Source: G963663315 sp965231905 (lineage in GTDB: Bacteria > Pseudomonadota > Gammaproteobacteria > Arenicellales > Poriferihabitantaceae). From it: a stretch of 64,000 nt of DNA. The position numbers and the translations under genes are program-made. A model generated the notes under the pieces. That model did not search any database. It was not told the DNA's origin and saw nothing but the letters and a program-made list of their open reading frames with translations. Where the stretch lies: assembly GCA_965231905.1 (NCBI GenBank), contig CBDDOO010000002.1:310001-374000 (forward strand). Reading direction: 5' to 3'. Shown here in pieces: positions 56,900 to 64,000 of the stretch; the stretch's first letter is position 1, and every line of letters begins with the position of its first letter.

Positions 56900-57163
56900 T
56901 TATTTTTCCCTGAGCGTAAGATCAGCTGCTGTTTTTGCCTCTTTTTTGGCCTTCTCCATAAGAAGGCCCAAGTGCCGGACTATATTTTCTTTCCTCTGTG
57001 CAGGAAGGTTTCTGACATAGCCTGTGTTCAATTCATTAGAGAAAGCTATGATCAGGTTTTGGATATTTATCAGATCCGAAACAGCAGTCATGACATCAGC
57101 TTTCGAGAAAGGCGTATTCCTGCAGTAAATATTGAATGCTGATTCCGGTTGTCTGATCAACAA
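56900..57163 (-). CDS. Hypothetical protein, possibly C-terminal part of the upstream frame
   Basis: An 87-residue frame with helices SKADVMTAVSDLINIQNLII and HLGLLMEKAKKEAKTAADLT. It overlaps the upstream frame (57096-57461) by 68 nt in another phase. The natural reading may be one protein that shifts near 57100, because the first 20 residues of this frame (RQPESAFNIYCRNTPF) are less protein-like than the upstream frame over the same bases. Function unknown. Confidence 0.45.
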   Translation of the reverse strand: MLIRQPESAFNIYCRNTPFSKADVMTAVSDLINIQNLIIAFSNELNTGYVRNLPAQRKENIVRHLGLLMEKAKKEAKTAADLTLREK

Positions 57164-57461
57164 CTAACAGGGGAGTATGTCTTCCATTTGTCTTCTTGAT
57201 CTTCTCGACCTCCTCAGTGATTTCAGCATTGATGTCACGTTTCTCACCCGTAGCCAAGTCCACATCGTAGGATTCGTGTATGGTGTTGATGTAGGCATGC
57301 AATGCACTGCGAAGATTCTTGCGATGGGACTTGATTTCCGCACGCTTCGCCGAACGTTGAATACGAGAATTAACGAATAATCCAAAAACCGCGATGTAAG
57401 CTGCAATTATGGTTGCCCAAGCTGCAAACATTTGAGAGTTCGATGAGAGAAGAGATGACAT
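57096..57461 (-). CDS. Hypothetical small membrane protein
   Basis: A 121-residue frame: a single N-terminal membrane helix (MFAAWATIIAAYIAVFGLFV), a basic stretch (RIQRSAKRAEIKSHRKNL), and a soluble part with EKRDINAEITEEVEKIKK. It stops at TGA near 57096, but the next frame (56900-57163) could be its continuation after a one-base shift. The topology, one helix plus a cytoplasmic helical tail, is common among small accessory proteins; no family recognised. It converges with nothing; the higB remnant lies just upstream on the other strand. Confidence 0.5.
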   Translation of the reverse strand: MSSLLSSNSQMFAAWATIIAAYIAVFGLFVNSRIQRSAKRAEIKSHRKNLRSALHAYINTIHESYDVDLATGEKRDINAEITEEVEKIKKTNGRHTPLLVVDQTTGISIQYLLQEYAFLES

Positions 57462-57506
57462 CCTATTGGCAGAGTTGTCGTTACCTTGTGCAGATGATTA
57501 TACCAG

Positions 57507-57647
57507 ATGGTCTCTGATTCTAGCCCATTTCGTCTATCCGGCAGCCGGGCAGGGCAATATAGTATTCGGATCAATCAGCAATGGCGAATTTGTTTTTTCT
57601 GGAAAGACGATGGGCCACACGATGTGGAGATCGTTGACTATCATTGA
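57507..57647 (+). pseudogene. HigB/RelE-type toxin, C-terminal remnant
   Basis: From an in-frame ATG the sequence reads SGSRAGQYSIRINQQWRICF followed by FWKDDGPHDVEIVDYH and TGA. RAGQYSIRIN.QWRICF.W and the end VEIVDYH are the hallmark of HigB toxins. The frame is closed by TGA at 57495-57497, so the first 45 or so residues are lost. It lies 15 nt upstream of higA, the normal HigBA order. The toxin is therefore almost surely dead. Confidence 0.88.
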
Positions 57648-57662
57648 TTGAGGTCAGGGCTT

Positions 57663-57995
57663 ATGAGTATAAAAAATGGGTTGCGACCGGTGCATCCGGG
57701 CGAAATTTTGCGAGATGAACTTGAAGAGCTCGGGTTGTCGGCCAGCGCACTGTCGAGGGCGTTGGGTGTGCCGGTGAACCGGGTGACGATGATTCTGAAT
57801 GGTCAGCGGGGAGTGAGTGCGGACACAGCATTGCGGTTGGCTCGGTATTTCAGGACGACGCCACAACTCTGGCTGAACTTGCAGAAGACCTGGGAGTTGC
57901 GTCAGGCGGAGATCGAGGCAGGGCCGGAGGTCGTGAAGCGCGTGACACCTCGTCAGTCGGTGATACAAGGCGCAGTGACTGATGTCCGATCCTGA
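57663..57995 (+). CDS. higA: HigA family antitoxin (XRE-type)
   Basis: A 110-residue helix-turn-helix antitoxin. Start ATG 57663 (MSIKNGLRPVHPGEILRDEL); a frame from 57648 adds five residues. The HTH part LSASALSRALGVPVNRVTMI with LNGQRGVSADTALRLARYF and the following TTPQLWLNLQKTWELRQAE are typical of HigA. Its own toxin gene is a remnant, so this is now an orphan that may still repress or may neutralise a related toxin elsewhere. Confidence 0.93.
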   Translation: MSIKNGLRPVHPGEILRDELEELGLSASALSRALGVPVNRVTMILNGQRGVSADTALRLARYFRTTPQLWLNLQKTWELRQAEIEAGPEVVKRVTPRQSVIQGAVTDVRS

Positions 57996-58203
57996 TTAGA
58001 TGAAGATGATTCCCGGGGTAATGGTTGTTGGATTATAGAGAATCTCGCAGCCCGCGTAACGGGTAAATTCTTGGAGTGACTAAAGTACGGGCATATTGTG
58101 ACCGAATATGGGAGTTTTAACTGTAGTCACATAGTAGTCTTGAACAATCAAATCCATTACGACATACTAATGGCAACTTAACCAGAATCAGGAGCGATCT
58201 ACT

Positions 58204-58464
58204 ATGGAACTTGCCATACGCGAGGCGAAAGCGCGCCTCTCCGAATTGGTTGTCGCCGTCCGTAACGGAGAGCGTGTTGTTATTACAAAGCATGGTCAGC
58301 CGGCCGTCGAACTGGTGCGCTGCGACCAGCGTGGCGGGATTGATTTTGAGAAATTGGAAGCGGCGCGCCGACGTCTTGGCATTACGGGTGAAGGGGAAGG
58401 CTGGCCGGAAGCTTGGAACGACCCCGCTTTCAGTCGCCGTGTGCTGGGTCTCGACGACGGATAG
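58204..58464 (+). CDS. vapB: Phd/YefM-type antitoxin (second VapB)
   Basis: An 86-residue antitoxin: MELAIREAKARLSELVVAVR is the DNA-binding fold, followed by NGERVVITKHGQPAVELVRC, the family strand. The C-terminal part (WPEAWNDPAFSRRVLGLDDG) should bind the toxin. AGGAGCG lies 8-14 nt before the ATG. The PIN toxin follows after 6 nt. The sequence differs from the vapB at 4.3 kb. Confidence 0.92.
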   Translation: MELAIREAKARLSELVVAVRNGERVVITKHGQPAVELVRCDQRGGIDFEKLEAARRRLGITGEGEGWPEAWNDPAFSRRVLGLDDG

Positions 58465-58470
58465 CCGGGA

Positions 58471-58881
58471 ATGATGCGCGTTCTTCTCGATACGTCCTAC
58501 TTGTTTGACTTCATGGACAGGCCCGGGAAATTTCCAGACTCTGAGCGCCGGATTCTGTCGGCATCCGAAACTGAGCTATATGTCAGCGCGGTGTCGATCT
58601 GGGAAATGCGGCTTAAGCATAATGCTCGCTACCGGTCGGGCATACAAAAGAGCCGCTTCTCCCCGGAGGATGTGCTCGAAGCGCTGGAAGACCAGAACAT
58701 AACGTTTCTGCCGATGACCATACTCCATGCTGCGCGGGCGCTCAAGACGCCACTTGGCCACAAGGACCCGTTTGATGAATTGCTGCTTGTCCAGGCTCAG
58801 GAGGAAGGTCTCTGGCTGCTTACCGTAGACAGGGGTCTGATTGGACATCCGCTTGCGGTCACTGCACATGAACTTGAATGA
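58471..58881 (+). CDS. vapC: VapC-type PIN-domain toxin (second)
   Basis: A 136-residue PIN nuclease: VLLDTSYLFDFM with the first Asp, SAVSIWEMRLKHNAR with the Glu, GHKDPFDELLLVQAQEEG with the second Asp, and LLTVDRGLIGH with the last Asp. This is the PIN subgroup close to VapC of the type SxWE...DPFDRLL. All catalytic residues are present, and with the antitoxin upstream it makes a complete module inside a zone of broken toxin-antitoxin genes. Confidence 0.92.
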   Translation: MMRVLLDTSYLFDFMDRPGKFPDSERRILSASETELYVSAVSIWEMRLKHNARYRSGIQKSRFSPEDVLEALEDQNITFLPMTILHAARALKTPLGHKDPFDELLLVQAQEEGLWLLTVDRGLIGHPLAVTAHELE

Positions 58882-58890
58882 GAAAATCTT

Positions 58891-58998
58891 ATGTATCTTA
58901 TTGGCGTCGATTGTGCAACGGAACCGAAGAAAACGGGTATCGCCCTCGCTGAACTGGGAGATGGGGGTATGGTACGGGTCTGCGAGGTCTGCGCAGTA
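58891..58998 (+). pseudogene. 5' fragment of a DUF429-like gene
   Basis: The frame starts MYLIGVDCATEPKKTGIALA, a typical opening of an RNase H-fold or DUF429-like protein with the first Asp, and continues protein-like for about 35 residues (ELGDGGMVRVCEVC). It then runs into sequence that reads better as the opposite-strand fragment at 59003-59096. The rest of the gene is absent. The junction lies near 59000. Confidence 0.5.
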
Positions 58999-59002
58999 TA
59001 CT

Positions 59003-59096
59003 CGGTCAAACTGGGAATCCCTTTCAGGGCTGCCGCTTTTTCTGCCGCTGCTTTCAGGGTTGCGTCAACCCTCATATCGATACGTGTGGTCGCCAT
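59003..59096 (-). pseudogene. 5' fragment of a DUF1778/TacA-type antitoxin gene
   Basis: On the minus strand the frame reads ATTRIDMRVDATLKAAAEKA, then ALKGIPSLTEY, matching the ribbon-helix-helix start of DUF1778 antitoxins. After LTEY it passes into the complement of the DUF429-like fragment. The toxin and the antitoxin C-terminus are missing. Confidence 0.7.
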
Positions 59097-59206
59097 AAAA
59101 TATGCCTCAAGATGAATTAATTCGCTGATTCTCGATCAATATATTATGAACGGATGGAGTGTACAGAAAATATCCGTACACATACCGGAATGGCTTTATA
59201 CCCTGA

Positions 59207-61039
59207 TCATTCCACCGTAACCGACTTGGCGAGGTTTCTGGGTTTGTCCACGTCGGTGCCTTTGATCAGGGCTACGTGGTAGGCGAGAAGCTGGAGGGGG
59301 ATGGTGTAGATGATGGGGGCGATGGAGCTGTCGACCGGGGCTACGTTGGTGACCTGGAGGTTTTCCTGATTGGTCATTCTGGCGTTGGAGTCGGCGAAGA
59401 CGATCAGTTTGCCGCCGCGGGCGCGCACTTCTTCGATGTTGCCCTTGAGCTTGTTCAGCAGTCGATCATTGGGGGCGACGGATATGACCGGCATTTCGTT
59501 GTCCACCAGCGCCAACGGGCCATGCTTTAGTTCTCCGGCGGGATAGGCTTCTGCATGGATATATGAAATTTCCTTTAGTTTCAACGCTCCTTCCAGAGCA
59601 ATCGGATAGTGTACGCCGCGTCCCAGGAACAGGGCATGATGTTTGTCTGCGAACTGTTCCGCAATGCCCCGGATAACGGGTTCGAGTTCCAGCGAATTTT
59701 CTACCTTGCCCGGCAATTCCCGCAGTTCCCTGACCAGTCCGGCCTCGTCCTCTGGGGTCAGATTGAATCTGCGGCCGATCGCGATGGTCAGCAGGCGCAG
59801 AGCGGTCAGTTGAGTCGTGAATGCCTTGGTTGAGGCGACTCCGATTTCCGGCCCCGCATGGGTCATCAGTACCAGGTCGGTTTCCCGGACCAGGGCGCTT
59901 TCCGCGACATTGCAAATTGCCAGGGAATGTTTATAGCCTTCCGCCTTAGCCAGTCCTAAGGCAGTCAGCGTATCGATGGTCTCACCGGACTGGGACAGGG
60001 CGACTACCAGGCAATCGTCCGGCACGGCATGACTGCGGGAATGGAACTCACTGGCGATCTCGACCTGGCAGGGCACGCCGATCTCCTCAAACCAGTGAAG
60101 GGCTACCATGCCTGCATGGTAACTGGTTCCACAGGCGATAATCTGAACGGATCGGGTACGATCGAAGACGGCGCCGGCGTCGTTGCCGAAACAGGCTTCG
60201 AGGACGCGGGTTCCGGTCAGCCGCCCTTCCAGCGTATTGGCAATCGCAACCCCCTGTTCGTGAATTTCCTTTGCCATGAAGTGACGATAATCCCCGAGTT
60301 CGGTGGCGTCTGCCGACATTGCGCTGACCTTGATTTCCCGGCGCCGGACCTGTCCTGATTGATCGGTGATCGTGATATTGCCGCCTTTGATATCGACGAT
60401 GTCACCGTTTTCGAGAATGAAGAACTCCCGCGTAACCGGGATCAGCGCCGACGTGTCCGAAGCAATGAATGATTCACCCTGGCCGATCCCTACCACCAGC
60501 GGCGACCCTCGTCGCGCCCCGATCAGGCGATCCGGTTCATCTGCGCTGATCACGCCAATGGCAAACGCGCCTTCCAGTACCGCGAGCGTTTTCTTGACCG
60601 ATTCCAGAAGATCCAGGCCGTCCTGGATATGTCGATGTATTTCGTTGACGATGACCTCGGTGTCGGTGTCGGAGTGAAATTCCATTCCGTTTGCGATTTG
60701 CGTTTGTCTTATGCTCTCGTGGTTCTCGATAATGCCATTGCAGACCAGCGCGATTCGACCGCCGCTGATATGGGGATGGGCGTTGATTTTTGTGGGAGGG
60801 CCATGGGTTGCCCAGCGGGTATGGGCGATGCCGGTTGTGCCATGCAGGATGTCGGAACCGGAAAGCGCCTTTTCCAGTTCGATGATTTTACCGACGGTGC
60901 GGGTACGTGAAATATTCCTGTCCGGGCCGATCACCGCAATACCGGCAGAATCGTATCCACGGTATTCCAGACGTTTCAGTCCGTCCAGCAGGACCGGGAG
61001 AACATCAGTCTTTGCGACAGCGCCGACTATCCCGCACAT
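59207..61039 (-). CDS. glmS: Glutamine--fructose-6-phosphate aminotransferase
   Basis: Makes glucosamine 6-phosphate, first step to UDP-GlcNAc. The 610-residue protein starts MCGIVGAV with the N-terminal nucleophile Cys (after Met removal), has the glutaminase features RLEYRGYDSAG and HTRWATHG, and two SIS domains with IACGTSYHAGM, ALSQSGETIDT and GRGVHYPIALEGALKLKEIS, ending DVDKPRNLAKSVTVE. Length 610 against 609 in E. coli. glmU is upstream on the same strand, 100 nt away. Confidence 0.98.
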   Translation of the reverse strand: MCGIVGAVAKTDVLPVLLDGLKRLEYRGYDSAGIAVIGPDRNISRTRTVGKIIELEKALSGSDILHGTTGIAHTRWATHGPPTKINAHPHISGGRIALVCNGIIENHESIRQTQIANGMEFHSDTDTEVIVNEIHRHIQDGLDLLESVKKTLAVLEGAFAIGVISADEPDRLIGARRGSPLVVGIGQGESFIASDTSALIPVTREFFILENGDIVDIKGGNITITDQSGQVRRREIKVSAMSADATELGDYRHFMAKEIHEQGVAIANTLEGRLTGTRVLEACFGNDAGAVFDRTRSVQIIACGTSYHAGMVALHWFEEIGVPCQVEIASEFHSRSHAVPDDCLVVALSQSGETIDTLTALGLAKAEGYKHSLAICNVAESALVRETDLVLMTHAGPEIGVASTKAFTTQLTALRLLTIAIGRRFNLTPEDEAGLVRELRELPGKVENSLELEPVIRGIAEQFADKHHALFLGRGVHYPIALEGALKLKEISYIHAEAYPAGELKHGPLALVDNEMPVISVAPNDRLLNKLKGNIEEVRARGGKLIVFADSNARMTNQENLQVTNVAPVDSSIAPIIYTIPLQLLAYHVALIKGTDVDKPRNLAKSVTVE

Positions 61040-61069
61040 AACCTGTTTCCGAGTGACAACAGGATGTTC

Positions 61070-61096
61070 GGGCCGGCACGGTGACCGGCCCCTACG
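61070..61096. repeat. Dispersed hairpin repeat in the glmU-glmS gap
   Basis: GGGCCGGCACGGTGACCGGC then CCCTACG; 26 of 27 bases equal 21502-21528. Confidence 0.8.
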
Positions 61097-61139
61097 TTAT
61101 ACGTCCTGTTTCCTGTCAATAACATTTATCGGCTGGCGT

Positions 61140-62519
61140 CTATTTCTTTTCAGGCCGTTTCCAGTGCCTGACCGAGCGCTGCCGCGCGCGGGCGACTGTA
61201 AGCGTATCGCGGGCTACATCGTGGGTGATGGTCGAGCCTGCGCCAATGGTCGCTCCGTCGCCAATCGTGATCGGCGCCACCAGTTGGCTGGCTGATCCGA
61301 CATGCACGTTATCGCCAATCACCGTTTTGTGCTTGTTCGCTCCGTCGTAATTGCAGATAATGGTTCCAGCGCCCAGATTGACGTGTTTGCCGACCTCGCT
61401 GTCTCCGATGTATGAAAGATGATTGGCTTTGCTCTGATTCTTTATCCGGCTGTTCTTTACTTCGACGAAATTTCCAATCCGTACTCCGTCCTCAAGCACA
61501 GTCCCCGGGCGAATTCGCGCGAATGGCCCGATTCGGCAATTTCTCCCGACCATGGCGCCATCAACCAGGCTGTTGGCCTCGATCACGCAGTTTCCGCCGA
61601 TAGTCGAGTCGCGTATGAACGTATTCGGCCCGATCATCACATCATCGCCAAGTTTGACCCGTCCTTCCAGCACCACATTGACGTCAACCACGCAATCCCT
61701 GCCAAAATCACAGGTTCCGCGCAGGTCAAAACGGGAATGATCCAACAGTGTGATGCCCTGATTCATCAATTCCCCGGCCAGTTGCATCTGGTAGATTCTT
61801 TCCAGCCGACCGAGGTCGGCCTTGCTGTTCACGCCCAGGGTTTCGGTCACTGAGTCAGGAGAAACGCTTTGTATCCTGACCCCGTCCCTGGCCGCGTTTG
61901 CGATTGCGTCGGTCAGATAGAATTCATTTTGCGCGTTTGCGGAGCTGACAGGAGTCAGCCATCGGTTCAACTGATGTGCCCTGGCGCACAGACAATTGGT
62001 ATTGGTTTCCCGGATCCTTTTTTGGGCCTCGGAGGTATCCCGCTCTTCCACGATGCCGATGATCTCGTCTTCGTCATTTCGGATAATCCGGCCCATTGCG
62101 TATGGATTATCGAGGGATACGGTGAGCAGGTTCAGGTTTTCTCCGTGTGCAACGACCCGTTTGAGTGTTTCCAGGGAAATTAACGGGACATCACCGTTGA
62201 GGACCAGTACCGATGAATTTTCCGCGATGTCCGGCAGCGCCTGCATGACGGCATGACCGGTTCCGCGCTGTCTGGCTTGCTCAACCCATTTCAGCTTGCC
62301 ACCCGTGACCAGGGAGGGGCAGCGCTGTTCGATTACCGGTATGACTTGTGCCTTGCTATGCCCTACGACAACATGGATTCGCGCAGGCGCAAGCCCGGTT
62401 ACCGTTTCGAGCAGATGTTGCAGCATCGGCTTACCGCCTACCCGATGAAGCGCCTTTGGTAAATCAGAGTGCATTCTTGTGCCTTGCCCGGCAGCGAGAA
62501 TAATGATTTCAAGTGGCAT
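61140..62519 (-). CDS. glmU: Bifunctional UDP-N-acetylglucosamine pyrophosphorylase / glucosamine-1-phosphate acetyltransferase
   Basis: Final two steps to UDP-GlcNAc for peptidoglycan and lipopolysaccharide. The 459-residue protein has the uridylyltransferase loop LAAGQGTRMHSDLPKALH, VLNGDVPLIS, and NAQNEFYLTDAI, then the left-handed beta helix of hexapeptide repeats with the acetyltransferase core SKANHLSYIGDSEVGKHVN and GAGTIICNYDGANKHKT. The C-terminal RQRSVRHWKRPEKK is of usual length. glmS lies downstream in the same direction. Confidence 0.98.
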   Translation of the reverse strand: MPLEIIILAAGQGTRMHSDLPKALHRVGGKPMLQHLLETVTGLAPARIHVVVGHSKAQVIPVIEQRCPSLVTGGKLKWVEQARQRGTGHAVMQALPDIAENSSVLVLNGDVPLISLETLKRVVAHGENLNLLTVSLDNPYAMGRIIRNDEDEIIGIVEERDTSEAQKRIRETNTNCLCARAHQLNRWLTPVSSANAQNEFYLTDAIANAARDGVRIQSVSPDSVTETLGVNSKADLGRLERIYQMQLAGELMNQGITLLDHSRFDLRGTCDFGRDCVVDVNVVLEGRVKLGDDVMIGPNTFIRDSTIGGNCVIEANSLVDGAMVGRNCRIGPFARIRPGTVLEDGVRIGNFVEVKNSRIKNQSKANHLSYIGDSEVGKHVNLGAGTIICNYDGANKHKTVIGDNVHVGSASQLVAPITIGDGATIGAGSTITHDVARDTLTVARARQRSVRHWKRPEKK

Positions 62520-62636
62520 ATTGAGGGTATATCAGCGCGGGTTATCCGATTTGAATTGTCTGAACACGGTGCAGGCGTTATTATCGGGGGTTGTTGATGT
62601 TGATTTTACATCTGTTTCTACGGAGTTGCCCAATAA

Positions 62637-63509
62637 ATGTCGCTGGAAGATCTTGAAAAAATCAAGGAAGAAATTCCCCATGAAAGCCCTGTCAATCCGG
62701 TTGAATTGACTCTGGACAGCGAAATTCAATTTCATTGCCATAAAAACATTTCCTGTTTTAATGAATGTTGCAAGAACATTGACATTACTTTGATGCCTTA
62801 TGATATCCAGCGCTTGAAACGCAGGGAAAACATCTCGTCTTCTGAGTGGGTTGCGAAATATACCATGCCCTTTCCAATGGATGCCCATGATATGCCTGGC
62901 TTGAAGCTGGCCACCCGGCCCGGGTCTACCGCCTGTGTGTTCCTGACGCAGGAGGGTTGCAGTGTCTATGAGGATCGACCGACGGCCTGCCGCTATTATG
63001 CCCTCGGTTCAATGGGGGTCCGGAAACAGGATTCGGCCGAAGTTGAGGATATTTACTTCGTGGTCAGGGAGTCTCACTGCAAGGGACACGAGGAACCCCG
63101 CACCCTGACTGTGAGGGACTATCTTGCAGAACAGGGGCTTGTGGAGTTTGATGAGAAAAACCGGGAGTGGCGGGATATTGTTCTTAAAAAGCGTTCTTCA
63201 GGACCCACTGTGGGTAAGCCAACGCCCCGTTCAATGCAGTTGTTCGATATGTGCAGTTACGATATCGATAACTTCCGCGCATTTCTGGAAAGTCCCGGAT
63301 TTTCAGAGGTATTTGAAATAGATGAACGGGAGAAGCAGGATCTGGTAGAGGATGAGGACAAGCTTTTCCAGTTTTCATGCCGTTTCCTGAAGCAGGTGTT
63401 GTACGGAGAAATGAGCATCAAGATGCAGCCGGGCGCGAAACAGCGGCGCCTGCAAAGAAGGAAGGAGCGCCCGGACGAAAATCAGGCGGACAACTTTCCC
63501 GATAAATGA
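62637..63509 (+). CDS. YkgJ-family cysteine cluster protein
   Basis: A 290-residue cytoplasmic protein of the Cys-cluster family (CxxCxxCC type), probably metal-binding; function not established. The cluster residues are spread as FHCHKNISCFNECCKN, ACVFLTQEGCSVYEDRPTACRYY and later SHCKGHEEP. The C-terminal half is charged and helical, ending in a basic segment (KQRRLQRRKERP). Start ATG 62637 gives a normal N-terminus. It diverges from glmU and precedes clpB after a 194-nt gap that holds a heat-shock promoter. Confidence 0.88.
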   Translation: MSLEDLEKIKEEIPHESPVNPVELTLDSEIQFHCHKNISCFNECCKNIDITLMPYDIQRLKRRENISSSEWVAKYTMPFPMDAHDMPGLKLATRPGSTACVFLTQEGCSVYEDRPTACRYYALGSMGVRKQDSAEVEDIYFVVRESHCKGHEEPRTLTVRDYLAEQGLVEFDEKNREWRDIVLKKRSSGPTVGKPTPRSMQLFDMCSYDIDNFRAFLESPGFSEVFEIDEREKQDLVEDEDKLFQFSCRFLKQVLYGEMSIKMQPGAKQRRLQRRKERPDENQADNFPDK

Positions 63510-63569
63510 CGGTCCCTGTACTCGCCGTCAATGCAGGGGCGGGTCTGAAGTGTCTGTTCGCCAACGCGG

Positions 63570-63594
63570 TTGAAAATCCTCCTGCTATCCCCAT
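63570..63594 (+). promoter_or_regulatory. Predicted sigma32 (heat-shock) promoter of clpB
   Basis: TTGAAA (63570-63575), 13-bp spacer, CCCCAT (63589-63594) followed by TTA. This matches the sigma32 consensus cTTGAAA-N11-15-CCCCATnT. It lies 110 nt before the clpB start. Confidence 0.8.
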
Positions 63595-63703
63595 TTAAGA
63601 ATCACAAGAATATTGTCTGACGACAGTCAGGTGGCAATGGGCACACGATTTTTTGACAGCCCGCGCCAAGATGAGACCACCGGGTGATACATGAGGTTCA
63701 GTG

Positions 63704-64000
63704 ATGCGGTTTGACAAGCTGACAACAAAATTCAGGCTGGCCCTAAGCGAGGCCGAAAGTCTGGCGATTGGGCGCAGCCATCAATTTGTAGAGCCTCTGC
63801 ATTTGATGCTGGCGCTGCTGGATCAGGATGGCGGCAATGCAAGGCACCTGCTCGCCCGCAGCAATGTCAATGTCAGCCAGTTGAGGTCTTCACTCGGTAA
63901 TGCGCTGGATAAACTGGCTCGGGTCGAAGGCAACCAGGGGGAGGTTCATTTATCCGGCAGCCTCGCAAAATTGCTCAATGTCTGCGACGGGCTGGCCCAG
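63704..64000 (+). CDS. clpB: ATP-dependent disaggregase ClpB, 5' end only
   Basis: First 99 residues of the heat-shock disaggregase that, with DnaK, pulls proteins out of aggregates. MRFDKLTTKFRLALSEAESL, then HQFVEPLHLMLALLDQDGG and GEVHLSGSLAKLLNVCDGLA, align with the ClpB N-terminal repeat domain. The frame is open to the window end; the AAA modules lie beyond it. Start ATG 63704. A sigma32-type promoter is upstream. Confidence 0.95.
   Translation, partial: MRFDKLTTKFRLALSEAESLAIGRSHQFVEPLHLMLALLDQDGGNARHLLARSNVNVSQLRSSLGNALDKLARVEGNQGEVHLSGSLAKLLNVCDGLAQ

Overview
The window reads as chromosome of a gammaproteobacterium, probably an uncultured or environmental lineage. Gene pairs typical of that class are present: tpiA-secG-tRNA-Leu, tesA beside ybbA/ybbP, glyQ-glyS-gmhB-plsC, pdxA-rsmA and glmU-glmS. 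Two features are less usual for enteric relatives. The ribonucleotide reductase is a split class II (B12-dependent) enzyme, NrdJa/NrdJb, as in Pseudomonas. The groESL operon carries a perfect CIRCE operator (HrcA control), while clpB has a sigma32-type promoter. The species cannot be named from the sequence alone.

Region by region: (1) 1-4.4 kb is a worn defence island: the tail of a type I specificity subunit, a DUF2335 membrane protein, a candidate PD-(D/E)XK nuclease, a decayed KAP-like NTPase, an N-terminally shortened AlbA/HATPase-type regulator, and a VapBC module. Two 63-bp direct repeats bracket its middle. (2) 4.4-16.5 kb is housekeeping: tRNA-Leu(GAG), secG, tpiA, a FemAB-like acyltransferase, the YbbAP transporter with divergent tesA, nrdJab behind two predicted NrdR boxes, rluD and bamD. 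(3) 16.6-23.7 kb holds surface-sugar genes: an AT-rich FkbM methyltransferase, a glycosyltransferase pseudogene cut by an IS5-family element, an AAA/PD-(D/E)XK protein, waaG-like and galE. (4) 24-46 kb is a dense core: TPR protein, groESL, two LPS-kinase-like proteins, fxsA, dsbD and a TlpA-like thioredoxin, moaDE and moaB, parC, purC, pgi, glyQS, a MazG-type hydrolase, gmhB, plsC, rsmA, pdxA, an alkyltransferase-like repair protein and a GT2 glycosyltransferase. (5) 46.7-59.1 kb is accessory: a TauD-type dioxygenase, two HNH genes, a 2.7-kb RTX-repeat gene with a Sec signal peptide and two small membrane/coiled-coil partners, a stack of three insertion sequences, and a graveyard of toxin-antitoxin genes. 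(6) 59.2-64 kb returns to core genes: glmS, glmU, a YkgJ-type cysteine cluster protein and the start of clpB.

Several genes work together on the envelope: tpiA and pgi feed central sugar metabolism; galE, glmS, glmU, gmhB, waaG-like and the two kinases supply peptidoglycan and lipopolysaccharide; secG, bamD, dsbD and the TlpA-like protein handle export, outer-membrane assembly and periplasmic thiols. The strongest new-looking observations are the repeat-flanked RTX cassette, the exactly reconstructable IS insertion in a glycosyltransferase, the NrdR boxes ahead of nrdJab, the defence-island repeats with gene tails fused at their edge, a candidate IS110 guide-RNA region, and short dispersed GC-rich repeats that have entered the ends of genes (bamD start, waaG stop).
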